NCBI GenBank assembly: GCA_038874435.1
Contig: JAVZCK010000003.1
Location: forward strand, 97,042 to 161,041
Reading direction: 5' to 3'
DNA length: 64,000 bases
Origin: Thermoplasmata archaeon
GTDB taxonomy: Archaea; Thermoplasmatota; Thermoplasmata; Lutacidiplasmatales; SKW197
Shown piece after piece: positions 1-9,700 of the stretch; position 1 is the stretch's first letter, and each line of letters starts with the position of its first letter. The translations under genes were made by a program, and so were the position numbers. The notes under the pieces are model-generated. The model searched no databases, had not been told where the DNA came from, and saw nothing but the letters and a program-made list of their open reading frames with translations.

Positions 1-1
1 T

Positions 2-1597
2 GCCCTTGCAGAACATGGCATAGGGACACAGAGCACGGTTATATTTAAAGACCACGAACTATATACTTCCCAATCGAAAATTCCAATAAACTTCAGCATG
101 TCTCTGGAAGAATCCGCGGGAGCTTACATAAACCACAATATCTCTGCGCGAATGGATGATGATTCGTATCTTTTGATAGATGTGAAGGATAATGCATTTT
201 TCCAGATCAACACAACTGGTTCACTAGACCTCAGAAACAATGTGACCATGATTTTCGAAGGGAACTCTACTCTCATTCTAAACGGCGGTGTGCTGAATGT
301 TTCAGAGAATGCTACTTTAATTATAAAGGAAAATGCGAAAGTTGTGATAAATGATTCTGGTAAGCTACAGCTCTACGGAAATTATTCTATCTCCTGTGAT
401 ACAATCTCGGTGAGAAATGCCCAGATTTATGGCCTTTATGTAGACCGTGTTAATCAAGTAATTTTAAGGTCAGCTGAATTTGGGGATTTTAATATCTCTA
501 CTTGTTTCCAATTCAATGCAGAGGACTCCCAGATTACCAATTTCGAGATATCTACGATTGATACTTTTACTGCATCTAATACTCTATCAGATAAATCAAT
601 TTCAAATATGGTCCTGAAAAATGTCCAAAATGTATCCCTTGACGATGTTAACATAGATTTAGCCACAATCGATAACTGCGGAAACTTTACAGCTAAAAGT
701 TTGTTTTCTACAAAAATGACGAAATTGACCATCTCTCATCTCAACAAATTTGTAATTGAGGGATATAATGCTACCAATCTAACGGTGCATGCATCCGAAG
801 TCGTTCTTAAGAATGCCAAGATAAGGGGAAATGAGGGAGAGCTCAGCACGCTCACGGAAGCGCTCTCCTTCCAGATGTCAAACTGCACATTTGACAAAGG
901 TCTCACATTCGGTGGTAATTCTACCGTTCTCTTGGTAAATAGCACAATTCCGCTTCTAAAAGCGACAGGCAGCGCAACGATTGAGATTTATGGATGGTAT
1001 CCTTCTAGGGAAGTTGATAAGGACAAGTTTGAAGCCCAGAACATTATTGTACAAGAAAATGCAAGTGTGCGAATCTACAGGTGGCTTACGGTATGTGTTA
1101 CTAACAAAAATGAAACTCCAATTGCTGGTGCCACTGTAATCGTGATAGATTCTACTGGGAAAAATGAGGTTGCAAGGGGTGAAACAAATACAACTGGTCA
1201 TGTAATTTTCTTATTGTATTCGGAACGAATTACATGCGTGAACGGCACGAACTCAGATGTATTCCAGGGTTGGTATACTGTAAAAGTAGTTTATCAGGAT
1301 TTGAGACCATCACCAGAAACACAGTCAGCAATTATGAACGATACAGCGGAGATTAGCTTCGTAATGGAAGTTCCGGAGGAACCAACTCAAGGGAATATGT
1401 GGCTGGTAGCTGGAATAATAATTATAATTATCGTCGTTTTACTTCTTACCTACTACTTTTTCTACATGACAAAGAAAGGTGACGGGGAAACAGAAGTGCA
1501 CGAAAAGGAAAAAAAGAAAAAAGAAGAATGGAGAACTGATGCCAAACCGAAGTTCAAAGAACCTCCTAAAGAGTGGCATGAAAAAGAGGAAAAGTAG
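2..1597 (+). CDS. Membrane-anchored surface protein, 5' end cut by window edge
   Basis: The reading frame is open to the first base, so the gene starts outside the window; the ATG at 98 is internal. The visible part (about 530 residues) has many short beta-rich repeats with regularly placed Asn/Ile/Val, like a right-handed beta-helix, and numerous N-x-S/T sequons. An Ig/carboxypeptidase-regulatory-like module follows (around nt 1090-1370, with 'PIAGATVIVIDSTG'). One transmembrane helix lies near nt 1395-1470, then a charged Lys/Glu cytoplasmic tail of about 40 residues. The topology is a type I surface protein with its bulk outside. The stop overlaps the GTG of the next gene by one base, so the two are probably co-transcribed. 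The exact function is unknown. Confidence 0.8.
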   Translation, partial: ALAEHGIGTQSTVIFKDHELYTSQSKIPINFSMSLEESAGAYINHNISARMDDDSYLLIDVKDNAFFQINTTGSLDLRNNVTMIFEGNSTLILNGGVLNVSENATLIIKENAKVVINDSGKLQLYGNYSISCDTISVRNAQIYGLYVDRVNQVILRSAEFGDFNISTCFQFNAEDSQITNFEISTIDTFTASNTLSDKSISNMVLKNVQNVSLDDVNIDLATIDNCGNFTAKSLFSTKMTKLTISHLNKFVIEGYNATNLTVHASEVVLKNAKIRGNEGELSTLTEALSFQMSNCTFDKGLTFGGNSTVLLVNSTIPLLKATGSATIEIYGWYPSREVDKDKFEAQNIIVQENASVRIYRWLTVCVTNKNETPIAGATVIVIDSTGKNEVARGETNTTGHVIFLLYSERITCVNGTNSDVFQGWYTVKVVYQDLRPSPETQSAIMNDTAEISFVMEVPEEPTQGNMWLVAGIIIIIIVVLLLTYYFFYMTKKGDGETEVHEKEKKKKEEWRTDAKPKFKEPPKEWHEKEEK

Positions 1598-3297
1598 TGG
1601 TAAAAATGAAAAAAACCTCACTTTTTCTTTCAATAGTTGCGTTTTCAACTGGGTGTCTTTTCATTCTGCTTTCAGTTTGGACTGGGCTCTCCATCCAGGG
1701 ATATAAATCGCCTCTGTCGTCCTATAAAAATGATACTATGGAACATGGAAGCCCAATTACTGAAAAGGTTGTGTTTGTGGTAGTAGATGGACTGAGATAC
1801 GACATATCCTGCAAAATGAGCTTTCTAAATACTCTTCGAGAGAATGGCAGCGACCTTGTTTCTTGGACAAACATTCCATCCCTCTCATACCCTGGGTGGA
1901 GTGCATTACTTACAGGAGCAAGACCAGAAGTTACAGGGAAGATTCTGAATTGGGGTGATGTCGCACTCCGTACCGAGAATTTGTTTTCAGTAACTTATGA
2001 GATGGGAGTCGGAAATTCACTGATAGGTTGCCCGGATTGGTGGTTGCTGTTGGGGGACAACATTACTGGTGGAGAAAAAATTGAGGGCACTGGCGATTTC
2101 GTTGCTGCTGACCTCGAGGTGAAAAATGCAGCGTTGCGAATTTTACGAAACCCTCCCTCTTTGACTCTTATTCACTTTCTAAGTGTTGATGTTGCGGGTC
2201 ATTTGTATGGGGGTGCATCAGAGGGATATCTCTCGCGTGCTAGGGAGATTGATAGTTACATAAAAGAGATTGCTGGGATGCTCGATTGGAACACTACAAC
2301 GTTGATTGTTACATCTGACCATGGGCATAGGGATGTTGGAGGGCATGGTGGTGAGGAGGCATCTTCTAGGAAATCCTTTGCAGTGTTTTATGGGAAGGGG
2401 ATAAGAAAGGTGCGTGGAGAGATTGACCAGATAGATATATGTCCAACAATTTCAAATCTCCTAGGGTTGAAAATTCCTTCATCAGCTCAGGGTAGGATAC
2501 TTTTCGAATGCCTCGATCAGAGCCAGGAAAATAGGGCAGTTTATGCCTATCTTTTGCTGAAGCAGCGGTATTTTTTCTCAAAAGCATATCTTAATTCGAC
2601 AGGTGCTGAAATCCAATTAAATTCAAGTTATATGGAGAATGCATACGCTGAAATTCTCGTAGGAAATTTTACTAACGCAGAGGCACTTTCAAACAAGGGG
2701 GTTGAAGAATACAATTCAATGATTGAGATGTCGAGAGAGAGTCGGATTATTGATCAGCAGATGAACGTTGGTCTGTTTTCATTTTTAGGTTTACTCCTCT
2801 CTGTATGGTTTGTATTCATGATGTTTCGAAGAGAACACCTTAATATAAGGGAGTTATTGGTACCAACACTACTTGCGGGAGCTATTCTATCCGTCTATTT
2901 CTCAATTTTCTTTATGATTGGGATGGATTTTTCGTTTTCCGTATTCAATGAAACGAGTGATGTGTTGAAAGCCATTTTAATTTCTTTCTTCGTGCCAGGA
3001 TTGCTTTTATTTGTCTCAGTCACTCTCTACGGGTACTTCACAAGAAGGCAACAGGGGCATTTAGGAGTAAAAACATTAGGTGTGGGCATGTATGGTCTGA
3101 TACTTGTATTTTTCACATTGTTTATCTCAGTCAATGGGATTGCCTACGGTTTTGTCTTCACAGATTTCGTTACCCATATTGATGAATTCATGAGGGTCTT
3201 TCTTGGCGGGTTCATATGTGCTGGCTTGTTGATGTATCTTGGTGCTGCGCTTCCATTGGTAGAATGGATAAACAACAGATTTGTCAGAGAACCTTAA
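1597..3297 (+). CDS. Membrane-bound alkaline-phosphatase-superfamily phosphodiesterase
   Basis: This 566-aa protein has an N-terminal signal-anchor (about residues 8-30), an alkaline-phosphatase/nucleotide-pyrophosphatase domain and several C-terminal transmembrane helices (about 390-560). Metal-site motifs are 'VVVDGLRYD' near residue 60 and 'TSDHGHRDVGGHGG' near 240. The Ser in 'SLSYPGWSALLTG' sits where related phosphodiesterases carry the nucleophilic Thr/Ser. The fold resembles the catalytic domain of GPI ethanolamine-phosphate transferases and nucleotide pyrophosphatases, so it probably acts on a phosphodiester or lipid-linked head group outside the membrane; the substrate is not inferable. 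The start is GTG at 1597, overlapping the previous stop; ATG at 1606 is the alternative. Confidence 0.82.
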   Translation: MVKMKKTSLFLSIVAFSTGCLFILLSVWTGLSIQGYKSPLSSYKNDTMEHGSPITEKVVFVVVDGLRYDISCKMSFLNTLRENGSDLVSWTNIPSLSYPGWSALLTGARPEVTGKILNWGDVALRTENLFSVTYEMGVGNSLIGCPDWWLLLGDNITGGEKIEGTGDFVAADLEVKNAALRILRNPPSLTLIHFLSVDVAGHLYGGASEGYLSRAREIDSYIKEIAGMLDWNTTTLIVTSDHGHRDVGGHGGEEASSRKSFAVFYGKGIRKVRGEIDQIDICPTISNLLGLKIPSSAQGRILFECLDQSQENRAVYAYLLLKQRYFFSKAYLNSTGAEIQLNSSYMENAYAEILVGNFTNAEALSNKGVEEYNSMIEMSRESRIIDQQMNVGLFSFLGLLLSVWFVFMMFRREHLNIRELLVPTLLAGAILSVYFSIFFMIGMDFSFSVFNETSDVLKAILISFFVPGLLLFVSVTLYGYFTRRQQGHLGVKTLGVGMYGLILVFFTLFISVNGIAYGFVFTDFVTHIDEFMRVFLGGFICAGLLMYLGAALPLVEWINNRFVREP

Positions 3298-3721
3298 TCA
3301 TTTTGTAGCCATCCTCTCCATCGGAATAGTAAACTGGTAGTAAACCCACGATTACGAAAGAAAATCTAGTGTAGAAATCGATTGCTCTCCTGTTTGAAAC
3401 ACGCACCTCTAGTGAAATTCTTCTAGCACCAATCATTGCTGATCTTCGGATAAACTCAGTAAACAGCATCGTGCCTATACCTCTATCTCGATATCCTTCT
3501 GAGACCGCAAACATCAAAACCCTCGTTTCTTCTGGCGATACAATTGTACCTGCTATAAAACCAATTACAAAACCATTATTTTCAACCACAATGAACCCTT
3601 CTGGCCAACTGGCCGCAATTGAGTAATAGAGAGAAGGGTCATAAATTTCCCTGAGCGAGTTTAATGCAATCTCCTGGATTCTATCTACATCACTGTTTTT
3701 GAACTGTCTCATAATGAGCAT
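3284..3721 (-). CDS. GNAT-family N-acetyltransferase, RimI-like
   Basis: A GNAT acetyltransferase of about 145 aa that transfers acetyl from acetyl-CoA to an amine, possibly a protein N-terminus. The acetyl-CoA pyrophosphate loop is 'YRDRGIGTMLF', followed by the helix 'FIRRSAMIGARRISLEVR' and the terminal 'RRAIDFYTRFSF' typical of RimI-like enzymes. A longer frame begins with TTG at 3769 overlapping the upstream stop, but a TATA-like element at 3741-3752 lies 25 nt above the ATG at 3721, favouring a leaderless start there; ATG at 3712 is also possible. Its 3' end overlaps the convergent phosphodiesterase gene by 14 nt. The acceptor substrate is unknown. Confidence 0.82.
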   Translation of the reverse strand: MLIMRQFKNSDVDRIQEIALNSLREIYDPSLYYSIAASWPEGFIVVENNGFVIGFIAGTIVSPEETRVLMFAVSEGYRDRGIGTMLFTEFIRRSAMIGARRISLEVRVSNRRAIDFYTRFSFVIVGLLPVYYSDGEDGYKMIKVL

Positions 3722-3740
3722 TAGAACTCCAAAGTTATCT

Positions 3741-3752
3741 GAATATAAAATT
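3741..3752 (-). promoter_or_regulatory. TATA-like box for the GNAT gene
   Basis: On the minus strand the A/T-rich element TTTTATATTC lies about 25 nt upstream of ATG 3721. The spacing fits an archaeal promoter giving a leaderless transcript. Confidence 0.45.
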
Positions 3753-3765
3753 TTTACCAGCGAAC

Positions 3766-5247
3766 TCAAAGGATTGGGAGTAACTCTATATCATCAACAT
3801 ATTCTCTTGGAACTCTTCGGACCCAGTATGTACCAGTTCTCTTCTTTTGGCCTGTAAGGAATGCGAGGCCATTACGTTCTTGGAGTCGCAGATGAGTTTT
3901 GCAGATTGCAGATGCAGGTGTGTTCAATGCCCCCTTCAGTTTGGTAGCAAGCAATAGTATGTCGTGTTTGGTCCTCGCGTGCTCTACCACTTGCATCAGT
4001 ACCTCCATCAGCTCCTCCTTTCTATAAGCGGATTCTTGTGTATCAAGACCAACTGCAAGAAGAAATGGCTTCTTTGATTGTTTAAGAAGTTCATTATAAT
4101 TTTCGAGCCAAATCTGATAGTCCTCCATACTGTTTTTGTAAGGTAACCTAACAACATGTTTTTCTGAGGAACTTTCATGAACTTTGAGAAAAACTCTTAG
4201 ATTTGAAACATTCTCGTTAGCGGCCTGGATTACTGGTGATAAGTGTTTCAATGTCATTGATACGGGAGGTATGAGCATAACCCCATGTCCTTGAGAAAGG
4301 AAATTAGCAACAGGTGAGAGGATAAACGGAACCATGCTGGTCTCAGGAACTGTGGGTTCTCCTTCAATGAAAATTATTTCACCTGGAAGTATCTCATCGA
4401 TGAAATGGTCCACTTCTTTCATCCCTGTAGAATATTTCTCAACTGTGTGCATAATTGGTGTCCATTTATGAGCTTTTTCTTTTTTATCGCCTTCTTCTAG
4501 AGTATGGAATCTCCCATCTAGAAGTGTAAAAAGATAGTATGGCTTCTCGATTTTTACGCCACGCATCTTCTGCACACTCATTTCTCTTATTTGTGACATT
4601 CCATATCTCTCCATCCCTAGGGAGATAATCCCGTCAACCAGATAATCTATTGGGGTCTGACCTTCGCTTTCAACAACGACCACGAGGTTCACATCTGTTT
4701 GCTCTACAAGGTCCTTCTGCAGGGCTTCAACAATTTTCAGATACGGAATTCCATACTTCTCACCCAGCCCATCAATGCTATCTATCACGACCATACATCT
4801 ACTTGGAAGATGTGATTGAATGCGATCATATAGATTTTCGATTTCTGGCACCTCTACTTCCTGAATCAAACTCAAAAGTTTAGTTCGATATTCTACTCCC
4901 CTTTTCTCGGTTTCTCCAGTTAGCGTGCTGAGAATCTCTTTTGCCTTGACTACTTTTTTCTCTGGGATCTCACGCTTCTCTGGAACAATCTCTCTTAGAA
5001 AGTCCTTTGTGATATCAATCAGTCGGTCCCTCCACTCCTTTTCCTTCAGCCACTTAAACTGGGAAAAGATTGCTTCGTCAGAAACTCTCGTCGAAATGTA
5101 AAAACCTCTGTTGATATCAACAGTTTCCTCAAGGATTTGAAGAGCCAGTGTAGTCTTACCGCTCCCGGGTGCTCCCTTTATTAGCAAAGACCTTCCTGAG
5201 TTCTGGCGAAAAAAGTTTCTTATTTCTTTTGGAAGCATGCCTCTCAT
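3766..5247 (-). CDS. RecA/KaiC-superfamily ATPase, GvpD-like
   Basis: A 493-aa P-loop ATPase with two RecA-like halves. The N-terminal half has an intact Walker A 'GAPGSGKTTLALQ' (about residues 25-37) and a Walker B-like 'CMVVIDSIDGL' (about 153-163). The C-terminal half, from about residue 265, begins 'PGEIIFIEGEPT' but lacks the P-loop Lys/Thr and looks catalytically dead. Arrangement and N-terminus resemble GvpD-type proteins and KaiC/RAD55 relatives common in euryarchaea. No gas-vesicle structural gene lies nearby, so a gas-vesicle role is not implied; a regulatory ATPase is the best reading. It has its own promoter at 5282-5291. Confidence 0.75.
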   Translation of the reverse strand: MRGMLPKEIRNFFRQNSGRSLLIKGAPGSGKTTLALQILEETVDINRGFYISTRVSDEAIFSQFKWLKEKEWRDRLIDITKDFLREIVPEKREIPEKKVVKAKEILSTLTGETEKRGVEYRTKLLSLIQEVEVPEIENLYDRIQSHLPSRCMVVIDSIDGLGEKYGIPYLKIVEALQKDLVEQTDVNLVVVVESEGQTPIDYLVDGIISLGMERYGMSQIREMSVQKMRGVKIEKPYYLFTLLDGRFHTLEEGDKKEKAHKWTPIMHTVEKYSTGMKEVDHFIDEILPGEIIFIEGEPTVPETSMVPFILSPVANFLSQGHGVMLIPPVSMTLKHLSPVIQAANENVSNLRVFLKVHESSSEKHVVRLPYKNSMEDYQIWLENYNELLKQSKKPFLLAVGLDTQESAYRKEELMEVLMQVVEHARTKHDILLLATKLKGALNTPASAICKTHLRLQERNGLAFLTGQKKRTGTYWVRRVPREYVDDIELLPIL

Positions 5248-5281
5248 ATTTTCTCATCCCACACCCATAACAGTGTAGGGG

Positions 5282-5291
5282 TATTTAAATG
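5282..5291 (-). promoter_or_regulatory. TATA box for the GvpD-like ATPase gene
   Basis: The minus-strand sequence CATTTAAATA lies about 35-40 nt above ATG 5247, leaving a short leader that contains GGGATGAG as a possible ribosome site. Confidence 0.5.
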
Positions 5292-5334
5292 CACTGCATG
5301 TGTTGGAACACTGTTCCTAACTCAAGGTAACCAA

Positions 5335-5352
5335 AACGAAAGTTTTTAATTA
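5335..5352 (+). promoter_or_regulatory. BRE/TATA promoter of the CBS-domain gene
   Basis: CGAAAGTTTTTAATTACC combines a purine-rich BRE-like stretch with a T/A-rich TATA element about 35-40 nt above ATG 5384. This leaves a leader of about 10 nt with GGAG. Confidence 0.5.
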
Positions 5353-5383
5353 CCTGAGTTGTTCCACCACATTGGAGATTACT

Positions 5384-6526
5384 ATGCCGCAGAAGTCAAA
5401 AGAAGTTCTGAAAGCAAAGGATATAATGACCACGAAGGTGATTACAGTTGAGAAAGATGCTACGCTTGAAGCCGCACTGGGTACCATGAAAAAATACAAC
5501 GTTCATGTGTTGCCCGTGATGAGAAAGAGTAAGCCAGTAGGAGTGGTTACCTATGAGGAATTCATAAAGAGACGCCAGTGGCCCATGACGACCAAGGTAG
5601 AATCTATAATGCTGCCCGCACCTAAGGTTTCTCCAGATGCTAGTATCGAGGAAGTGGCAGAGATGATGCATACCACAGGGCACAGAGCCATTCTTGTGGT
5701 AGAGGGCAATACCCTAAAGGGAATTGTGTCCAGAAGAGACCTTGTGGCTGCGGTGTCTGAAATGAAAAATTACGCTGAACTTCCGGTTTCAAATATTATG
5801 TCCCAAGAGCCAATTTGTATTTCAGAAAGTGATACACTGGATAGAGCAAGACAACTAATAAAGAGCTTAGACGAGACAAATATTCCCGTGGTGGATAAAA
5901 AGGGAAAAGCAGTGGGTGTAATCGGGTTGAAAGACATCGCCAGTGCCCTTAGTAGGGATAGGCAGAAGGGAAAAAGGGACTGGTTAAAACAGGCACCAGC
6001 AACTACAATAGAAGTAAAAAGTATAATGAATCCACCAATTACGGTAGACCCAGAAAGTAATCTCAGAGAGGCAATTCAGCTCATGAAAAAGAACAGGATT
6101 TCAAGTGTACTTGTCACAGAAAATTCAAAGCCAGTCGGAATCCTTACTGCTGCGGATGTAGTGGAATATGTTGCAAGTTCGATTTCTAGGCCAAGCACAT
6201 ATGTACAAATTACTGGGCTCGAGGAAGACCACGACACAATGGATGCATTTGACCATATTGTGAGTAAAGGTCTAAAGAGAATAGGGAGATTTATTACTCC
6301 AAGGATGTTGAATGTACATGTCAGCGTGATACACAAAACAGGGGAAGTGAAGCATTATACTACTGCAGCGAGATTGACAACGCCTAGAGGCGTGTTTTAC
6401 GCCAGGCATTCCAGTTGGGACATTCTTGAGTGCATAGATACTTGCATGCGTGAACTCGAAAAACGAGCTAAGAAAGAAAAGGACAGATTGATTACGGAGA
6501 GAAAGAAGGTAGGAAAATCCATCTAG
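5384..6526 (+). CDS. Four-CBS-domain protein with C-terminal HPF/S30EA-like domain
   Basis: This 380-aa protein carries four CBS motifs (about residues 10-60, 70-122, 130-182 and 208-262), each starting with a signature such as 'DIMTTKVITVEKDATLEAA' or 'SIMNPPITVDPESNL'. CBS pairs bind adenine nucleotides and sense energy state. The last 110 residues ('NVHVSVIHKTGEVKHYTT', then 'CMRELEKRAKKEKDRL') have an alpha/beta pattern resembling hibernation-factor (RaiA/HPF) domains, so it may be an energy-responsive ribosome-binding factor; that part is inference. ATG at 5384 is preferred over TTG 5372 because GGAG lies 6 nt upstream and it closely follows the promoter. Confidence 0.82.
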   Translation: MPQKSKEVLKAKDIMTTKVITVEKDATLEAALGTMKKYNVHVLPVMRKSKPVGVVTYEEFIKRRQWPMTTKVESIMLPAPKVSPDASIEEVAEMMHTTGHRAILVVEGNTLKGIVSRRDLVAAVSEMKNYAELPVSNIMSQEPICISESDTLDRARQLIKSLDETNIPVVDKKGKAVGVIGLKDIASALSRDRQKGKRDWLKQAPATTIEVKSIMNPPITVDPESNLREAIQLMKKNRISSVLVTENSKPVGILTAADVVEYVASSISRPSTYVQITGLEEDHDTMDAFDHIVSKGLKRIGRFITPRMLNVHVSVIHKTGEVKHYTTAARLTTPRGVFYARHSSWDILECIDTCMRELEKRAKKEKDRLITERKKVGKSI

Positions 6527-6684
6527 ATTCCAAGATACGAGAGAAAACCAAAGTACCAGAGCAGGAGGAATACTGCAGCAATAATAATTAGCGTTATTAT
6601 GAATTTTATTATCTTGTAGATTGCAAATATTACAATGAGTATCAGAATTATCAGAAGCACGCTTGCCGGTATTACAGGGAACAT
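6523..6684 (-). CDS. Small hydrophobic membrane protein, 53 aa
   Basis: An intact 53-codon frame begins at ATG 6684. It is almost wholly hydrophobic, with two Ile/Leu/Val-rich helices (about residues 4-22 and 27-48) separated by 'YKIIKF'. A good TATA box at 6705-6717 is centred about 27 nt above the ATG, as for a leaderless mRNA, which supports a real gene. Its stop overlaps the stop of the convergent CBS gene. No family is recognised; a small membrane or holin-like role cannot be told apart by sequence alone. Confidence 0.6.
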   Translation of the reverse strand: MFPVIPASVLLIILILIVIFAIYKIIKFIITLIIIAAVFLLLWYFGFLSYLGI

Positions 6685-6704
6685 ATGAACGAAAAAAGCA
6701 TCCT

Positions 6705-6717
6705 ACTATATATAATC
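6705..6717 (-). promoter_or_regulatory. TATA box for the 53-aa membrane protein gene
   Basis: The minus-strand element GATTATATATAGT is centred about 27 nt above ATG 6684, a canonical leaderless arrangement. Confidence 0.55.
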
Positions 6718-6730
6718 TTTCAATTCAAAT

Positions 6731-9700
6731 TCAGACCCCAAGTTTCACAATGCGTTCTATAGTTCTCATCTTTGCTCTTACGGTTTCAAGAGCAAGCTTA
6801 GCCTCTACATACAGCTTTTTGTCTATTCTGGACTTAACTCTCTCAAGCCCAGAAACGACATCGCTTACATCCACATTTTTTGCCCTAAATTCCTCGACTG
6901 CTTTCATTATTCTATCATATTCCTCGAGTAGGTTATTTCTGCAAAGTGTATCCACATTTTCCTCTATCTTTCCTAGAATCTTCTTCGCCTCTAGATAGTC
7001 CTTTCCACGGATTGTGTTCTTCGCAATTTCAAACATCGCCCTAGCATTGGTCACGTCCACTCCCAGTTCACTTGCAGTATCAATCTTCTGATTTACTTCG
7101 TTTAAGGCATCATTCATATAATTCTCAATTCTTAAGATTATATTCTTTCTTGTTTCCACAACCGTGAAATATGCATCCTTGAACTTCTTCTCATTCGTAA
7201 GATTCTCAATCTCCTTGAACTTTTCGTTGATGTCTGCTAGATCTACACCAATTCTCAAACCAATATCGTATGTGAGCCGTGCAACACTCATTGAATCACT
7301 GATATGACGGACAAGTACCTTTCCAAGTGCTGCCTCCGTGTCTTGCAGGGTACGGTGGGCAGCTGTATAATCCTTTTCTCTATGTTTTATTTGTGCACTC
7401 TCTAGTAATTCTTTCACTTTGGCAGCATTTGCACCGATGCTTTCTGCGTACTTTATATCGTTCTGGATTCTCTGGACTTCGTCCGTCACAAATCTGTCAA
7501 GCATTCCATGAATCTTTGACTGTACATCATTTGTGAGCTTCACAACCTCAAGGTATTGCTTGTTTCTCAGAAGTCCCCATGTGCCTTCAACTGAGCGTTT
7601 TAACTCTAGCATCTTAATTCCAATCGATTCTCCAAGGTCCACTAGCTTTGCGGTGTTGAGAATCTGGGTTTCACAATAGTTCTGGAGTAAATCGCTTACC
7701 TTCTTCGTCAATTCAAGACATTTCTTGTTTGCACCTTTGAAGTTTTTTGTAGATGTAAGTTCTGCAATCGTTTTCATCGTTTCAGGAGCAGTTTCAACTG
7801 GAATCCCAAAGTTCTTTGTTAGTTCTAGTAGCGAATTAAGCGTGTTAATCCTCTCTTGTAATTTCTCTCTTGCAATGTTCAAACCTTTTTCATAAACACC
7901 AAGAGCAATATCCCTTGCCTCTCTAAAACGCTGTTGATTTATGTGCGTCTTTGCGGTCTCAATTTCGGCATAGAGTTCCTCACTCACAACCGCTTCAATT
8001 GCCTTTGCATCTGCTAGAATGTTTTCAGCATCTTTCAGAAGTGCATTCAGGTATTCTGTTGCGTTCGTGATAATGTGAGTTCGCGCAGCATCGAGTTTAG
8101 CGTACGCACCTTCAAAGTCCATTTCATGAAGTTTCCTCAAACCCTCATCTATGTTTTCTCTTGCACGAGAAAGCTCAGGGACCCCAATTGAAACAGAGAC
8201 ATTCAGAAGTCCATTTACTGTAGATATCTCAGCGTTAAGGAATTTGACCACGCTATTCACAAGATATGCCTTTGTTTCAATTGCATGATTATATGCCTCC
8301 TGGTACCTCTCTTTTCTTACAAGGTCTTCAGCACTTTTGAGCACTTCCTCCTGCTTTCCCACCTCTAAGCCAAACCGCTTAGCTAGATTCAAGATTGCCC
8401 TAGCACCGTTAATTTCTTCCAATACCCTAGCTGAAACAGTTTTCTTTGTTTTTGCAGAGAGGTCATCAATGTGGTTTTTCGCACCTGCGAATTCTTTATT
8501 TACCACCATTTCTTTCGCTTTCAATATCTCTTTTCTGTTGAGGGATAGATTACATCCTATGGCCTCACCAACATTGATTATTGCCTCTACCTTTGAAATC
8601 TCTGTGCCAAGGGTTGCAGTGGCAATTGTGACGAATTTTGAGGTGGCTGCAGTTATAAACTTGTGTGTTTCATCAAAGCTGTTTATCAGGAGTGACTTCT
8701 GTGCGCTCTGGAGATTTCTTTCAATCTCAGATATATCAATTTTCATCTCTCTTCCAAGTTCAAGTGTGGATTGCATTGTTTCGATTCTACTACGAAGTTC
8801 AGTTTTTATCGTCTGGGTTATCTTCTCACGGGCTGTGACGAGTGGATTCAGAGCTTCAAGGAGTTTCCCAGTGTTGTAAAGTTCTCTCCCATTGTTGAAA
8901 ATTACAATCCCTTGGTCAATGTTTATTCTCATTTCTGCAGCGTTCTCTACAAGACGCTGGACATCATCTATAATTTTCTTTTCAAATTCAATTGCATTCT
9001 GCTCTAGGTTATGTCTAGCATGGGTTATGGATTCAAATGCAAGCGAGTAGTTCTTTTCAGCAAGCCGTTTTTTTGCCTCTTCCAGAACTTTTTCTGCAAC
9101 ACTTGTATCCACATTGTGGCTTGCATATTCCTTGATTTCTCCTTCTAAATTTTTAAATTCGATACTAGCGCGCTCTTTCAATATCTCTTCAAGATATTCA
9201 ATGTTTTCCTTTGATTGCTTGAGCGTATTCACATACTTCTTATTCTGAAATTCCATCTGAATGCGTGCATATGCTTCAGAAATGGTACTCACGGGACATT
9301 TGTAGGCAGTGGCAATTTCAAGAAGGGTCGAGAATTTTTGCAATTCTGCTTTTATAGTATTCTCAATTCGCTCGATAAGATTACTCTGGTAAACTTCTAT
9401 GAGCTCATTGGCGCCTATATAATCACCAGAAGCGATGTGGCTCTTTATCTCAGTCCAGAGCACATCTTCTCCTTCCACCTTTATTCCTATCTCTTTTGCA
9501 GTATTTATTGTCGCCCTTAAGTAGTCAATGCTCTTGTCAAAGTTTTCTTCTAGAACTGGAAGAATACTATTCATATATCTTACCACTAGGAATTTAGCTT
9601 CAGAGTATTTCCCAGCGTCTAATCTGTCCTTTGCTTTATGGAGAAGATGTTCATGTTTAGAAATATCAATGCCTCTTTCTCGTAACCGACTACCTCTCTC

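Noticed and set aside
3766..5247. Gas-vesicle locus
   Set aside because: Only a GvpD-like ATPase is present; no GvpA, GvpF/L, GvpN or other gas-vesicle genes are seen.
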